Virus record (IMG/VR): IMGVR_UViG_3300025810_001189
Span: 1-26,308 of that record
Source: a virus
Direction: 5' to 3' (one strand)
Length of the DNA stretch: 26,308 nucleotides
Below the pieces are notes generated by a model, which ran no database searches, was not told the DNA's origin, and saw nothing but the letters and a program-made list of their open reading frames with translations. Below, one piece after another: positions 1 to 7,593 of this stretch (its first letter is position 1; each line of letters opens with the position of its first letter). The position numbers were made by a program, and so were the translations under genes.

Positions 1-113
1 GTAACTGGAAAGCCGTCGTTGAAAACTATAAAATCCCGTGTTTCCAACTGCACATCAGTCCAAGGGGCTCTACCCTCTTGTCTTGCCACATCTAACGTGT
101 CTACACTATGCAT
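1..113 (-). CDS. Unrecognised protein, 5' part only (runs off the left edge)
   Basis: An open frame starts at an ATG at 111-113 and runs off the left edge after 37 codons (start MHSVDTLDVARQEG, then ETRDFIVFNDGFPV). A good Shine-Dalgarno (GGAG, 7 nt before the ATG) and a perfect sigma70-type promoter about 20 bp upstream make it very likely a real gene. It is too short here to assign a family. It follows the 2OG oxygenase gene in the same direction but has its own promoter, so it probably heads a separate transcription unit. Confidence 0.7.
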   Translation of the reverse strand, partial: MHSVDTLDVARQEGRAPWTDVQLETRDFIVFNDGFPV

Positions 114-138
114 ACTACTTCTCCGCTGTTCAATTTAT

Positions 139-167
139 ATTATACAACTATACTTTCCAGTTGTCAA
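139..167 (-). promoter_or_regulatory. Perfect sigma70-type promoter (TTGACA-17-TATAAT)
   Basis: On the minus strand TTGACA (162-167) is followed after exactly 17 bases by TATAAT (139-144). Both hexamers match the bacterial housekeeping consensus fully. The expected transcription start is near 132, about 20 nt before the ATG at 113. It lies just after the stop codon of the oxygenase gene ending at 171. A host-polymerase-dependent, probably early promoter is the natural reading. Confidence 0.85.
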
Positions 168-170
168 CCT

Positions 171-1028
171 TTAATAACTTTGAGCAAGTCGCCACATCAA
201 GTATGCTTTGCTTTCAATAGGATCATACTTTGCATCTTCATCACGCAGGTTACTTACAATAGTTCCTGGTGTTGGATCAACAAAGTGTGGCATGCTATAA
301 CGTGTTTGGTCAATGTGCGTGTTTACAACTCTGTGCTTTGTGCTAACAAAGTAATCGTTAGTCCAACGCTGTAGCAAGTCGCCAATGTTGACCACTACAC
401 CGTCTTGTGCATATGGTACTGCATGCCATGTACCTCCTAAATCTTGTACTTCAAGTCCAGGTACATTGTTGATCTGCCATAACAGAGTGATGGTACCATA
501 GTCACTGTGTTCACCAATGCGCATTTGCTTGTCCTCTAGTGGACCAGTGTACGCAGGGTAGTGGATTACTCGTGTTGTATTGTATGGATCCTGATGCGCA
601 TCTACCAGTGTAGTACCGCAGTCTAGGATAGTATCAAACTTAGCAAGTATACGCAGAGTTAGATCATCTGCAATACGAATAGTTTCTAATCCTGTTGTAC
701 GCAGATCAACTTCCGTGGGCCATAGTGCTTCTGGCATGCGTGTATTGTTGTAGTTGAAACTTTCTTTCATGTCTTTAGGAGCAGTTGGATCTACATTTTC
801 TGCACCCATAACACTGTATCCTAGATTGTTTTCTGCTTGATAACTGTATTTCTTTTTAGTATCCAAGTCCAGTTCAAAGAACTGCTTCATATAATCAAAC
901 CAGTGACGCATGGTTTGTTGGTCTTGTTGGTTTAGTGTATTGGTAAAGACTGCGAAGCCCACGGTTGTGTAGGCTTCGCGAATCTCGTCCAGTACTGTTT
1001 CTGAATTGAAATCAATAACTGGAATCAT
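171..1028 (-). CDS. 2-oxoglutarate/Fe(II)-dependent oxygenase, isopenicillin N synthase-like family
   Basis: 285 residues, a usual length for this family. The N-terminal segment (MIPVIDF, then GFAVFTN near residue 25) is the non-haem dioxygenase N-terminal domain. The double-stranded beta-helix core carries the iron triad H174-x-D176 (GEHSDYG) and H232 (KHRVVN), and the co-substrate motif R243-x-S245 (RYSMPHF). The enzyme should use Fe(II), O2 and probably 2-oxoglutarate to hydroxylate or oxidise a small molecule; the substrate cannot be told from sequence. It starts 3 bp after the stop of the BMP-family binding protein, with an AGGA ribosome site, so the two are surely co-expressed. I infer that the oxygenase acts on the compound the binding protein helps import. 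It could equally act on a nucleotide or sugar made by the phage. Confidence 0.85.
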   Translation of the reverse strand: MIPVIDFNSETVLDEIREAYTTVGFAVFTNTLNQQDQQTMRHWFDYMKQFFELDLDTKKKYSYQAENNLGYSVMGAENVDPTAPKDMKESFNYNNTRMPEALWPTEVDLRTTGLETIRIADDLTLRILAKFDTILDCGTTLVDAHQDPYNTTRVIHYPAYTGPLEDKQMRIGEHSDYGTITLLWQINNVPGLEVQDLGGTWHAVPYAQDGVVVNIGDLLQRWTNDYFVSTKHRVVNTHIDQTRYSMPHFVDPTPGTIVSNLRDEDAKYDPIESKAYLMWRLAQSY

Positions 1029-1031
1029 AGT

Positions 1032-2105
1032 TTATTGTCCTGGTACTTTAGCGGCAATACCTTCAACATAGTACATCATAGTATTCAAATGTGCATCGTC
1101 TGCAATTTCGCCTGCTTTAAGTTGTACTTTACCTTTGTTATCCAACAGTGGACCAGTAAATGCAAAGTATTCACCTGCTTCAATAGCATCCTTGATTTCA
1201 TTTGCTTTAGCAGCAACGTCTGCTGGCATGTTAGTAAACGGTGCCATTTGTACACTGCCGTCATCCATATGACCAAAGTAGTCACCTGTTTTCCAAGTGC
1301 CATTCATTACTTCGCCAACACGCTTTACATAGTAAGGACCCCAGTTGTCAATAGTTGCAGTCAACTGTGCTTTAGGAGCAAACTTGATCTGATCACTTGC
1401 TTGACCAAAGCCCAACTTACCTTCTGATTGTGCAGCCTGCAATGGAGCAGGACTATCAGTGTGCTGTGCAACCATGTCACAACCTTCGGCCATCATAACT
1501 TTAGCAGCCTGACTTTCTTTGCCTGGATCATACCAAGTGTTTGCCCAAGTAATCATGATCTCTACATCTGGGTTCATTTTCTTTGCGCCTAAGTAGTAGG
1601 TGTTGATTTCACGAATAACTTCTGGGATTGGGAAAGCAGCAACATAACAAATCTTGTTTGTCTTTGTCATCATGCCTGCAATAATACCCTGTACATGTCT
1701 TGCTTGATATAGACGCAAGCCATATGTTGCCATGTTTTCACTTTGCTTGTAGCCAGTTGCGTGTTCAAACTTTACATTTGGGAACTCTTTAGCAACTTTT
1801 GCCATTGACTGCATATAGCCAAAACTTGTTGCAAAGATAATGTCTGCTCCGCCTTTTGCCATGTTACGCATTACACGCTCGGCATCAGGGCCTTCGGGTA
1901 CACTTTCAACAAAGACTGTTTCAACTTTGTCGCCGTATGCCGCTTCTACTTGCTGACGACCAATGTCATGCCGATATGTCCAACCATGGTCACCAATTGG
2001 GCCTACATAGATAAACCCAACTTTCACTTTGTCTGCTGCACTTGCACCCATTGCCATACTGAATACGACTGCGGCTGCAACTACAATTGATTTAATAATA
2101 TTCAT
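1032..2105 (-). CDS. BMP-family ABC transporter periplasmic substrate-binding protein
   Basis: 357 residues. A Sec signal peptide is visible: basic start MNIIKS, a hydrophobic stretch, and probable cleavage after GASA near residue 23. There is no lipobox cysteine, so a soluble periplasmic protein of a Gram-negative cell is expected. The mature part begins KVKVGFIYVGPIGDHGWTY, the hallmark of the basic-membrane-protein/PnrA-like family, with later typical pieces (GADIIFATSFGY, FEHATGY, QGIIAGMMTK). Characterised members bind nucleosides or related compounds for ABC import. No permease or ATPase gene is in the window, so the protein would have to work with the host transporter, as phage PstS is thought to do in cyanophages. 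A ribosome site (AAGGA) precedes the ATG. Finding this family in a phage is unusual. Confidence 0.88.
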   Translation of the reverse strand: MNIIKSIVVAAAVVFSMAMGASAADKVKVGFIYVGPIGDHGWTYRHDIGRQQVEAAYGDKVETVFVESVPEGPDAERVMRNMAKGGADIIFATSFGYMQSMAKVAKEFPNVKFEHATGYKQSENMATYGLRLYQARHVQGIIAGMMTKTNKICYVAAFPIPEVIREINTYYLGAKKMNPDVEIMITWANTWYDPGKESQAAKVMMAEGCDMVAQHTDSPAPLQAAQSEGKLGFGQASDQIKFAPKAQLTATIDNWGPYYVKRVGEVMNGTWKTGDYFGHMDDGSVQMAPFTNMPADVAAKANEIKDAIEAGEYFAFTGPLLDNKGKVQLKAGEIADDAHLNTMMYYVEGIAAKVPGQ

Positions 2106-2125
2106 TGATATATCCTTCTATATTA

Positions 2126-2305
2126 TTATTTTGTCAAGGGCACTGTTAGTGTGCAATCGTTATAATCGCCGTCGCTACCATAAACTCTCTCGACTGTTTG
2201 TTTGACAAGTTGTCCATCACGCACGAAGTATGATGTTAGTTCTTGTCTAATTACCCCGTCGGGTAAATTGTTAAATGCTTGTAATAGTGGACCGTCTCTA
2301 TCCAT
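2126..2305 (-). CDS. Small unrecognised protein, 59 residues
   Basis: This short frame fills most of the gap between the amidinotransferase and BMP-protein genes. The ATG at 2303-2305 has a strong ribosome site (AGGAG, 6 nt upstream) that lies inside the last codons of the amidinotransferase gene, and only 2 bp separate the two genes. The product begins MDRDGPLLQAFNNLPDGVI, continues with QELTSYFVRDGQL, and ends CTLTVPLTK. It is soluble, with no signal peptide or membrane segment. I do not recognise a family. Spacing, ribosome site and protein-like composition make it a real gene. Confidence 0.75.
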   Translation of the reverse strand: MDRDGPLLQAFNNLPDGVIRQELTSYFVRDGQLVKQTVERVYGSDGDYNDCTLTVPLTK

Positions 2306-2307
2306 AG

Positions 2308-3183
2308 TTAACTCCTGTGTAAATCTAGTGTAGTGCAGTGGTGACCACCGCCTAGTGTTCTTGAATGTGCAAATGGTACAGTGTAACTTAATACCCCATT
2401 TGCTCGTAGTGCTTGTTCTAGTTTAGGACAGTCATCAATAACTGCCAAGTCCGGACGAATCATAAAGAAGTTTAATAGTATATAGTTACTTGCAAATGCT
2501 TCTCCAGAAAAATCTTTGCGTGTTAAATCTTCGTCACCTAGCCAAATAACTTCCCAGTCTTTAAAACATTTAGGTAGTGTTTTCTTTGTAACACGATCCT
2601 TGTTTACAACAACAAGTCCGTCTGCAACAGGACTAAATGTGCTGTCAATATGCACACCGCCATATGTCTTAGTAACTTCTACAGTGTAATCAGGAAACTG
2701 TTCTTGTAACCAAGTTGCACCTGCTCGTGTACCACTAACGCTTTGTAGATATAACAGCGTTTGGCCCAGCCTACAAACGTTAGCAGCATCGAACTTTACC
2801 CATCTATTGCGTGGGGCAGTGACTACACGCTTTGCACTTTTCAGCACAAAATCTATATAATGACTCTCTTGTAGTCTACACTCATACTGCATATTACAGT
2901 CGACAACAGTATTGCCAACAACTAGCAGTCTATCACGTGGGCAATAGTTGTACATGCCGCCTGAGATAGCAAAGTTGTTATACTTTGGTCTGTAAACTTT
3001 TACACCTTCTTGTTCGAGTGTGCGAGCAAAGCGATCCAAGTCCATATCTGCTTGTGCAGTAACATGTCCAAGGTATGCACCAGGCTGTGCAAAATGACAA
3101 CCATCAGGTTTGTTAGCACCTGCTGCCAGCCCTACTACCACACTACGAAGTGGTGACCATTCGTTGTGACTACTAATCTTCAT
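2308..3183 (-). CDS. Arginine:amine amidinotransferase (glycine/inosamine amidinotransferase family)
   Basis: 291 residues, shorter than the roughly 350-420 of cellular enzymes. The catalytic set of the family is present: D132 in FDAANVCRLG, H178 in GGVHIDSTF and the nucleophile C283 in LGGGHHCTTLD. These match the Asp-His-Cys triad of AGAT and StrB1, which move the amidino group of arginine to an amine through a Cys-amidino intermediate. The start ATG overlaps the folE stop (TAATG), so it is translated with folE. Possible acceptors are glycine (guanidinoacetate), an amino sugar, or an aminomethyl group on a modified base; the sequence does not decide. Dimethylarginine hydrolase or arginine deiminase are related folds, but the GGGHHC and HIDSTF context fits the amidinotransferase branch best. 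Confidence 0.85.
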   Translation of the reverse strand: MKISSHNEWSPLRSVVVGLAAGANKPDGCHFAQPGAYLGHVTAQADMDLDRFARTLEQEGVKVYRPKYNNFAISGGMYNYCPRDRLLVVGNTVVDCNMQYECRLQESHYIDFVLKSAKRVVTAPRNRWVKFDAANVCRLGQTLLYLQSVSGTRAGATWLQEQFPDYTVEVTKTYGGVHIDSTFSPVADGLVVVNKDRVTKKTLPKCFKDWEVIWLGDEDLTRKDFSGEAFASNYILLNFFMIRPDLAVIDDCPKLEQALRANGVLSYTVPFAHSRTLGGGHHCTTLDLHRS

Positions 3184-3869
3184 TAGCGTGGTGCAAACTC
3201 CTGTTGTAGTTTGATGTTGTCAAAGAACTCTTGCTTTGTGCCTGCATCACTGTTAAATGCACCTTCGAGTACAGTTGTTTGTGTCAGACTGCTATGTGCC
3301 ATAATGCCACGATTCTCACAACAGCCATGTGTTGCTTGAATGTAAACAGCAACATCTTTACTGCCAGTTGCACTCATAATCTCACGGGCAATGTCGTTGC
3401 AAAGTTCTTCTTGTAGCGTACCTCTTCTGGCACACCATTGTGCAATGCGTGTATACTTGCTAAGTCCAATAAGTTTCTCTGCAGCAATAATACCAATGTA
3501 TGCAACGCCTGTGACTGGCTGATGATGATGGCTACAAACACTTTTAAGTTCACTGCGTACAACCAACATACCTTTGTATCCTTCTTCAACATGATTAGGA
3601 AATGCAGTTGCATTAGGCATTGGATCATAGCGACCACTCATCAATTCGTTGATGTACATCTTTGCTAGTCTGCGACCAGTGTCATTGCTGTTAGGATCAT
3701 TTGCACGATCAATGATAAGACTGTCCAGTACATCTTCAAACTTAGTAGTAAGTTCTTCAATTAGTGACTGTTTGTCGCCTTCGTGTAGATAACTTGAGAT
3801 GTTATCGCCTGCCCAATAGCGTCCGCCAGCATTGCGGATTCTTGCTGTAATTTGTTGTGAAATTGTCAT
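3183..3869 (-). CDS. folE: GTP cyclohydrolase I
   Basis: 228 residues from the chosen start. The enzyme opens GTP to 7,8-dihydroneopterin triphosphate, the entry step of both folate and 7-deazaguanine (preQ0) synthesis. Family signatures are clear: SELKSVCSHHHQP with zinc ligands C112 and H115, GLSKYTRIAQWCARR, and the third ligand C183 in ATHGCCENRG. I choose the ATG at 3869, preceded by GGAG at 6 nt; an in-frame ATG at 3899 would lie at or before the expected transcription start of the promoter at 3908-3936. The gene leads an operon with the amidinotransferase, the small protein, the BMP-family protein and the oxygenase. A QueD-like gene and a DpdA-like gene elsewhere in the window suggest its product feeds deazaguanine synthesis. 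Confidence 0.93.
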   Translation of the reverse strand: MTISQQITARIRNAGGRYWAGDNISSYLHEGDKQSLIEELTTKFEDVLDSLIIDRANDPNSNDTGRRLAKMYINELMSGRYDPMPNATAFPNHVEEGYKGMLVVRSELKSVCSHHHQPVTGVAYIGIIAAEKLIGLSKYTRIAQWCARRGTLQEELCNDIAREIMSATGSKDVAVYIQATHGCCENRGIMAHSSLTQTTVLEGAFNSDAGTKQEFFDNIKLQQEFAPR

Positions 3870-3907
3870 TGTATTCTCCGAGTTATAGTGGTGTGTCACT
3901 GTATAAT

Positions 3908-3936
3908 ATTATATGATTATTTAGGCAAATGGTCAA
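3908..3936 (-). promoter_or_regulatory. Sigma70-type promoter for folE (TTGACC-17-TATAAT)
   Basis: On the minus strand TTGACC (3931-3936) and TATAAT (3908-3913) are separated by exactly 17 bases. Only the last base of the -35 box differs from consensus. It overlaps the 3' end of the DegT-like gene and would start RNA near 3901, about 30 nt before the folE ATG at 3869. Confidence 0.75.
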
Positions 3937-4525
3937 TATTTAATTTGCTGCAATCAGGATATTCTACTAGTTGCGATTCTTTGGACTTTAGAGTATCGTT
4001 GCCCATTAGCCACATGCCTCTTGCTGCATCTTCCAATCGCATATTGTAATGATACCCAACACTGAAGTTCGTTTGATCTTGCCATGGACTAATAGTTAAG
4101 TCTCTGCCATCATATGCCATCTGTTTAAGTGCAGTATATTCGTGCTTTTTGCTTGTTAGAATAGCACCGCCATGACCAATCTCAAGTCGTTTGCTGTGTC
4201 CAAAACTTAAACATTGCAACGCATCTGCACGATACATACCTCGATCAAATGCTCTAGCACTATCCCAGATGTTGCTAGGTGCAAGTCTGTATTCATACTG
4301 CCAGCCATTGTGCGTGTCATAGTAGAACGGAATACCAAGTTTACAGAAAGTCATTGGTATGCTTAGATAAGTGTGTGCTGGTATTACACAAGGCCCTGGA
4401 TTCTTATAACGCAAACAAAGTTCAATAGCGTGTGTGCAACTGTCAGTTAGCACCACATAAGGCGCTCCGGTATACTCACTGAGCATTGCTTCGAACTTGG
4501 TTAAGTGATCGTAATCAAGTATCAT
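3917..4525 (-). CDS. Short DegT/DnrJ/EryC1-type PLP aminotransferase
   Basis: 202 residues, against about 370-400 for normal members. The PLP-binding large domain is present: an N-terminal YTGAPYVVLTDSCTHAIELC corresponding to the family's substrate/PLP loop, PAHTYLSIP, WDSARAFD (the Asp that pairs with the PLP nitrogen), and the Schiff-base lysine in SFGHSKRLEIGHGGA. The usual C-terminal small domain is mostly missing, with a stop soon after MRLEDAARGMW. The family makes amino sugars from keto sugars. Either this is a compact phage version or it has lost its C-terminal half. It overlaps the upstream 2OG-oxygenase gene by ATGA and sits with nucleotide-sugar and glycosyltransferase genes, so a surface-sugar or amino-sugar role fits. 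Confidence 0.7.
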   Translation of the reverse strand: MILDYDHLTKFEAMLSEYTGAPYVVLTDSCTHAIELCLRYKNPGPCVIPAHTYLSIPMTFCKLGIPFYYDTHNGWQYEYRLAPSNIWDSARAFDRGMYRADALQCLSFGHSKRLEIGHGGAILTSKKHEYTALKQMAYDGRDLTISPWQDQTNFSVGYHYNMRLEDAARGMWLMGNDTLKSKESQLVEYPDCSKLNIDHLPK

Positions 4526-5076
4526 TTGTGACCTGTAAGTTGCAATGTGTAGCGTTTGTCAAGTCCAATGTTTGCAGCCAGGTGTGGAGTATCGCTTTCC
4601 CAGAATGTGTAGTCACCTGCACGCCAATTAGTTATAGGACTTTCTTCAATTTCGGCAATGTGTCCAGACTTCCAATCTTCTAGATACACAACTACACGCA
4701 CACAATCTTTTAGTCTTACACCAAATAGTTCTCTGTATTTTTTGTATGTATCTTTATGGTTAGGAAGTATTACACCTGTGCCCATTTTGTAGTAACTGGT
4801 ACCAACATCTTTAACATCATAAGTATCTTCAAACCATTTTACGATTTGGTCATTCCATGCGGGCTGTGGCTTGCGCATATCACATAACATACCAGTGTAG
4901 TGACTTGTTGGATGCACATAGCCTTGGCGTTTCCATTTCATCAAGTCTTGAGGATTGTTAAAACTTTCGAGAGTGTAGTTTAGTTGTGTATAACTAACCT
5001 TGCTCCAAAAAGGTTCAATGTGACCTCTATGCCAGCGAGCGTGTGTTTCCGTAATGGATGACTTTATATCGTTCAT
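4522..5076 (-). CDS. 2OG-Fe(II) oxygenase-like protein
   Basis: 184 residues. A jelly-roll oxygenase core is suggested by H107-x-D109 (LPNHKDTYKKYR), a distal H165 (SDTPHLAANIG) and R175 (KRYTLQL), spaced as in 2OG-dependent hydroxylases of the prolyl or aspartyl hydroxylase type. I chose the ATG at 5076 (GAAGG 7 nt upstream) over an in-frame ATG at 5100. Even so, the gene overlaps the end of the dehydrogenase gene by 50 bp. Such oxygenases are frequent in T4-like marine phages, mostly with unknown substrate. With the neighbouring sugar genes it may hydroxylate a sugar, lipid or peptide; this is inference. Confidence 0.65.
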   Translation of the reverse strand: MNDIKSSITETHARWHRGHIEPFWSKVSYTQLNYTLESFNNPQDLMKWKRQGYVHPTSHYTGMLCDMRKPQPAWNDQIVKWFEDTYDVKDVGTSYYKMGTGVILPNHKDTYKKYRELFGVRLKDCVRVVVYLEDWKSGHIAEIEESPITNWRAGDYTFWESDTPHLAANIGLDKRYTLQLTGHK

Positions 5077-6250
5077 CTTCAAACCTTCTCCAAGGATCAA
5101 CTACAATACTGCCTTCGCTTAGATGGCAATATAGTTCTTGTTTGTGCGCAGTATCCATGTATTTGTAAGTAATGTCGCTGCTATGTGCCAGTAGTGCCAC
5201 TGCACTAAATGGACCACGCTGTGGATGTGTATGTGGATCTACTAGTATAGGATGGTATCCTAACTGTTCACAATAATGTGCTACTAATAAACTGTAACTG
5301 CCATCTTTATAAGGCACATCAGGCTTGTATGCTACACCGTGAATAAGCACAGGCAAGTCATGTTCCTTTGCTTGTGCTACCAAAAACTCTGCTAGGTTCC
5401 GTGCTTGTATTTCGCGAGCATTCATAATAGCATCAAAAATGTCGTAACCTAAATCAAGTTCCTGTGCCATGAAACGCAGAGCAATATTGTCACGCGGATG
5501 GCAAGCACCGCCATCACCCATCCCAGCAGTCATATACTGTGGTCCCATGATCCGTTTAGTTGACTCCGCCAGTGCCGTAGTAACCACGTCAACATTTATA
5601 TTGCCCTGCTTCATTGCGACATCCTGTATCATATTTGCCAGTCCAATCTTTGTACTGATAAACGTGTTGTAAAACACTTTGATACATTCGCACTCATCCC
5701 AAGTGCCAACTACATACCTGGGATCATTCTTGATAACAGTTTTGTATAGGTCGATTAGTTCTCGTGCATCACCTGTCTCGTCACCATCTTCAGTGCCGAT
5801 CATAACCATTTCGGGATTTACAAAATCCCAAGCAACACTGCCCATAGCAATTAAGTATGGGTTGTATACAAACCGTGTATTGGTTACAAGTGGCTCTAGT
5901 TCTCTGCGAACTGTGCCTGGTAGTACCGTGCTAATAAGCACAATCATCTGCGCACTGTTCATTACACTATCGCACTCACGCAGTACATCTTTTACAATGT
6001 CGTAATTAAAGTCTTTAGGTTCTAAGTGTGCAGTAGGCGCACGACCATCATAACTTGGATCATGTGGAGTAGGTACTGCAACGAATACAATCTTTGCAAA
6101 CTTTACTGCCTCTGCAATAGTGTCTTTAATATCTACTAAGTCACTGGTAACACTAGCAACATCATAGCCTGTTACACTATGTCCTGCTTTTGCTATCTCT
6201 TCTGCACAAGGCATACCTAGTTTGCCTGTGCCAATAAATGCTATGTTCAT
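5027..6250 (-). CDS. UDP-glucose/GDP-mannose dehydrogenase family protein
   Basis: 407 residues, near the family's usual length. The NAD-binding Rossmann motif GTGKLG lies at residues 7-12, followed by VFVAVPTP, STVLPGTVR and the NP-type strand YNPYLIAMGS. The catalytic lysine is K191 (CIKVFYNTF), and the nucleophilic cysteine is C250 in GDGGACHPRD, which matches the GFGGSCFPKD motif. Members oxidise the C6 alcohol of a nucleotide sugar to a uronate using two NAD+. The glycosyltransferase gene just upstream ends with TAATG at this start. Together they probably modify a phage or host surface glycan. The exact sugar cannot be deduced. Confidence 0.85.
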   Translation of the reverse strand: MNIAFIGTGKLGMPCAEEIAKAGHSVTGYDVASVTSDLVDIKDTIAEAVKFAKIVFVAVPTPHDPSYDGRAPTAHLEPKDFNYDIVKDVLRECDSVMNSAQMIVLISTVLPGTVRRELEPLVTNTRFVYNPYLIAMGSVAWDFVNPEMVMIGTEDGDETGDARELIDLYKTVIKNDPRYVVGTWDECECIKVFYNTFISTKIGLANMIQDVAMKQGNINVDVVTTALAESTKRIMGPQYMTAGMGDGGACHPRDNIALRFMAQELDLGYDIFDAIMNAREIQARNLAEFLVAQAKEHDLPVLIHGVAYKPDVPYKDGSYSLLVAHYCEQLGYHPILVDPHTHPQRGPFSAVALLAHSSDITYKYMDTAHKQELYCHLSEGSIVVDPWRRFEDERYKVIHYGNTRSLA

Positions 6251-7317
6251 TAGATGCTTTCTCGAATATGTTTATACAGTGCTTGTCCACTGAAGAATTC
6301 AGTTTCTAGCCTTTTAACTTGTGTATGGATTGCTGGGAGAAACTTTGTGTAATTCTCCATGTAGTTACGAATTCTAGCAACAACTTGATCTTTGTGCTGT
6401 AGATATTTATCATAACTTTCTGTCCATTCACTAGGATATAAGAATTCACCAACTGCCATTTCACTGTAACTTAAACGATTGGGTACCATTGGAATACTGT
6501 TAACAAGCGCACCTTCATACCAACTAATACCAAGTGTCTCTTGTAGGTTAGCACTGAATACAAGTTTGCTTTCACCTAACAGGTTATGGTATTCGTTCTT
6601 TGTAAGTTGTTGTTCTTGACAAATAACAAACTCGTACTCGACCATAGTTTCTTTAAGATCACGGAAGATGTCAACTTGTTTCTCTGGTGCAATACGATGC
6701 GGGAAAAGAATCAAGTTACGCTTTTCCATTCCTGCATAAGCAGTTAAACTGTTACGCAAGTACTCCATGGGCCAGCCAACAATCTTAACTTTGTTATCGT
6801 CAACATCAAAACTTTGCTTGAATAACTCTACATGAAACTGTGTAGCAAAGTAGTTGTCATCATAACATTCAAACATACTTTGTTCTGCAAGTCTTACCCA
6901 CGGCGCATCGCCAATTAATCTGCCCAAGAAATCTTGAGGATCATAACTGCCAGCATGCCACATACCACCGATCCTAATATTAACTCCAAGGAGTTCCGCC
7001 ATATAGCGTAACTGAATAACAGTGGGATTCCAAGCATCAGTGTAAAGGAAATAGTCGCCATTATGCACTTTTCCTTTACAAAACAATTCAGCGATTTGCA
7101 TAAGTTGATTACTTTTGTATACATTAGTGCCTCCAAAGTTTAAAAACGCACCCGGTGTTGTAGACTGTGGAACATCGCCGCCGCTAATAACCGTTACTTC
7201 GTCCAATACAACACTGTCACTTAACAGTGCTCGTTGCATTTGCTCTGGAAGATGTTCTTTCCATTGTTTGGTGTAGCGAGTATCAACTGCTTCGATGTCC
7301 ACAATATACACAGTCAT
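6250..7317 (-). CDS. Glycosyltransferase, GT-B fold, GT4-like
   Basis: 355 residues. The C-terminal nucleotide-sugar-binding domain shows LILFPHRIAPEKQ near 202-213 and the retaining GT4 signature E260-x7-E268 (LQETLGISWYEGA), followed by SIPMVPNRLSY. The N-terminal acceptor half is divergent (VTVISGGDVP, GDYFLYTDAWNPTV). It should transfer a sugar from a nucleotide-sugar donor to an unknown acceptor, either a host or phage surface glycan or hypermodified DNA. The start (TAAATG) is coupled to the 87-residue upstream gene, with GGAG 7 nt before. It precedes the nucleotide-sugar dehydrogenase gene that could supply or alter its donor. Confidence 0.8.
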   Translation of the reverse strand: MTVYIVDIEAVDTRYTKQWKEHLPEQMQRALLSDSVVLDEVTVISGGDVPQSTTPGAFLNFGGTNVYKSNQLMQIAELFCKGKVHNGDYFLYTDAWNPTVIQLRYMAELLGVNIRIGGMWHAGSYDPQDFLGRLIGDAPWVRLAEQSMFECYDDNYFATQFHVELFKQSFDVDDNKVKIVGWPMEYLRNSLTAYAGMEKRNLILFPHRIAPEKQVDIFRDLKETMVEYEFVICQEQQLTKNEYHNLLGESKLVFSANLQETLGISWYEGALVNSIPMVPNRLSYSEMAVGEFLYPSEWTESYDKYLQHKDQVVARIRNYMENYTKFLPAIHTQVKRLETEFFSGQALYKHIRESI

Positions 7318-7581
7318 TTAGTTTCTCCGTCCGCTTTGGAACCTTCCAGATTTAAAGTTGTTGTCCTGGTATTGACTCAAACGAAACTTTGCATCACGCA
7401 TCCAGTTTTTAGGAATACGAGTGCCTGCTTTAAAGCGAGTGTATTCTGCATAACCAGGTGCATCTGTACGATACAAGTCTGCTTCATCATATGCCCAGCC
7501 AAACTCTTTACAGAAACGCAAGTAGTCATCCAGGTCATCAAATACTTTAGTAATTTCTCTAGTCATTGGTTTTCCAGCCAC
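7318..7581 (-). CDS. Unrecognised small phage protein, 87 residues, GTG start
   Basis: The frame begins with GTG at 7579-7581, preceded by GGGAG at 7 nt, which is a better start than the internal ATG at 7566. The product has an acidic aromatic core (DLDDYLRFCKEFGWAYDEAD), then LYRTDAPGYAEYTRF and a basic tail ending SGRFQSGRRN. No signal or membrane segment is seen. I believe similar short proteins occur in other T4-like marine phages but cannot name a function. It lies between the QueD-like and glycosyltransferase genes. Confidence 0.7.
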   Translation of the reverse strand: MAGKPMTREITKVFDDLDDYLRFCKEFGWAYDEADLYRTDAPGYAEYTRFKAGTRIPKNWMRDAKFRLSQYQDNNFKSGRFQSGRRN

Positions 7582-7593
7582 AATAGTTCTCCC

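Noticed and set aside
2132-2137. TTGACA ahead of the BMP-family gene as a further promoter
   Set aside because: No acceptable -10 box occurs at 16-18 bases (GATATA or ATATAT at best), and the hexamer is within the last codons of the 59-residue gene. The BMP gene is probably read from the folE promoter.
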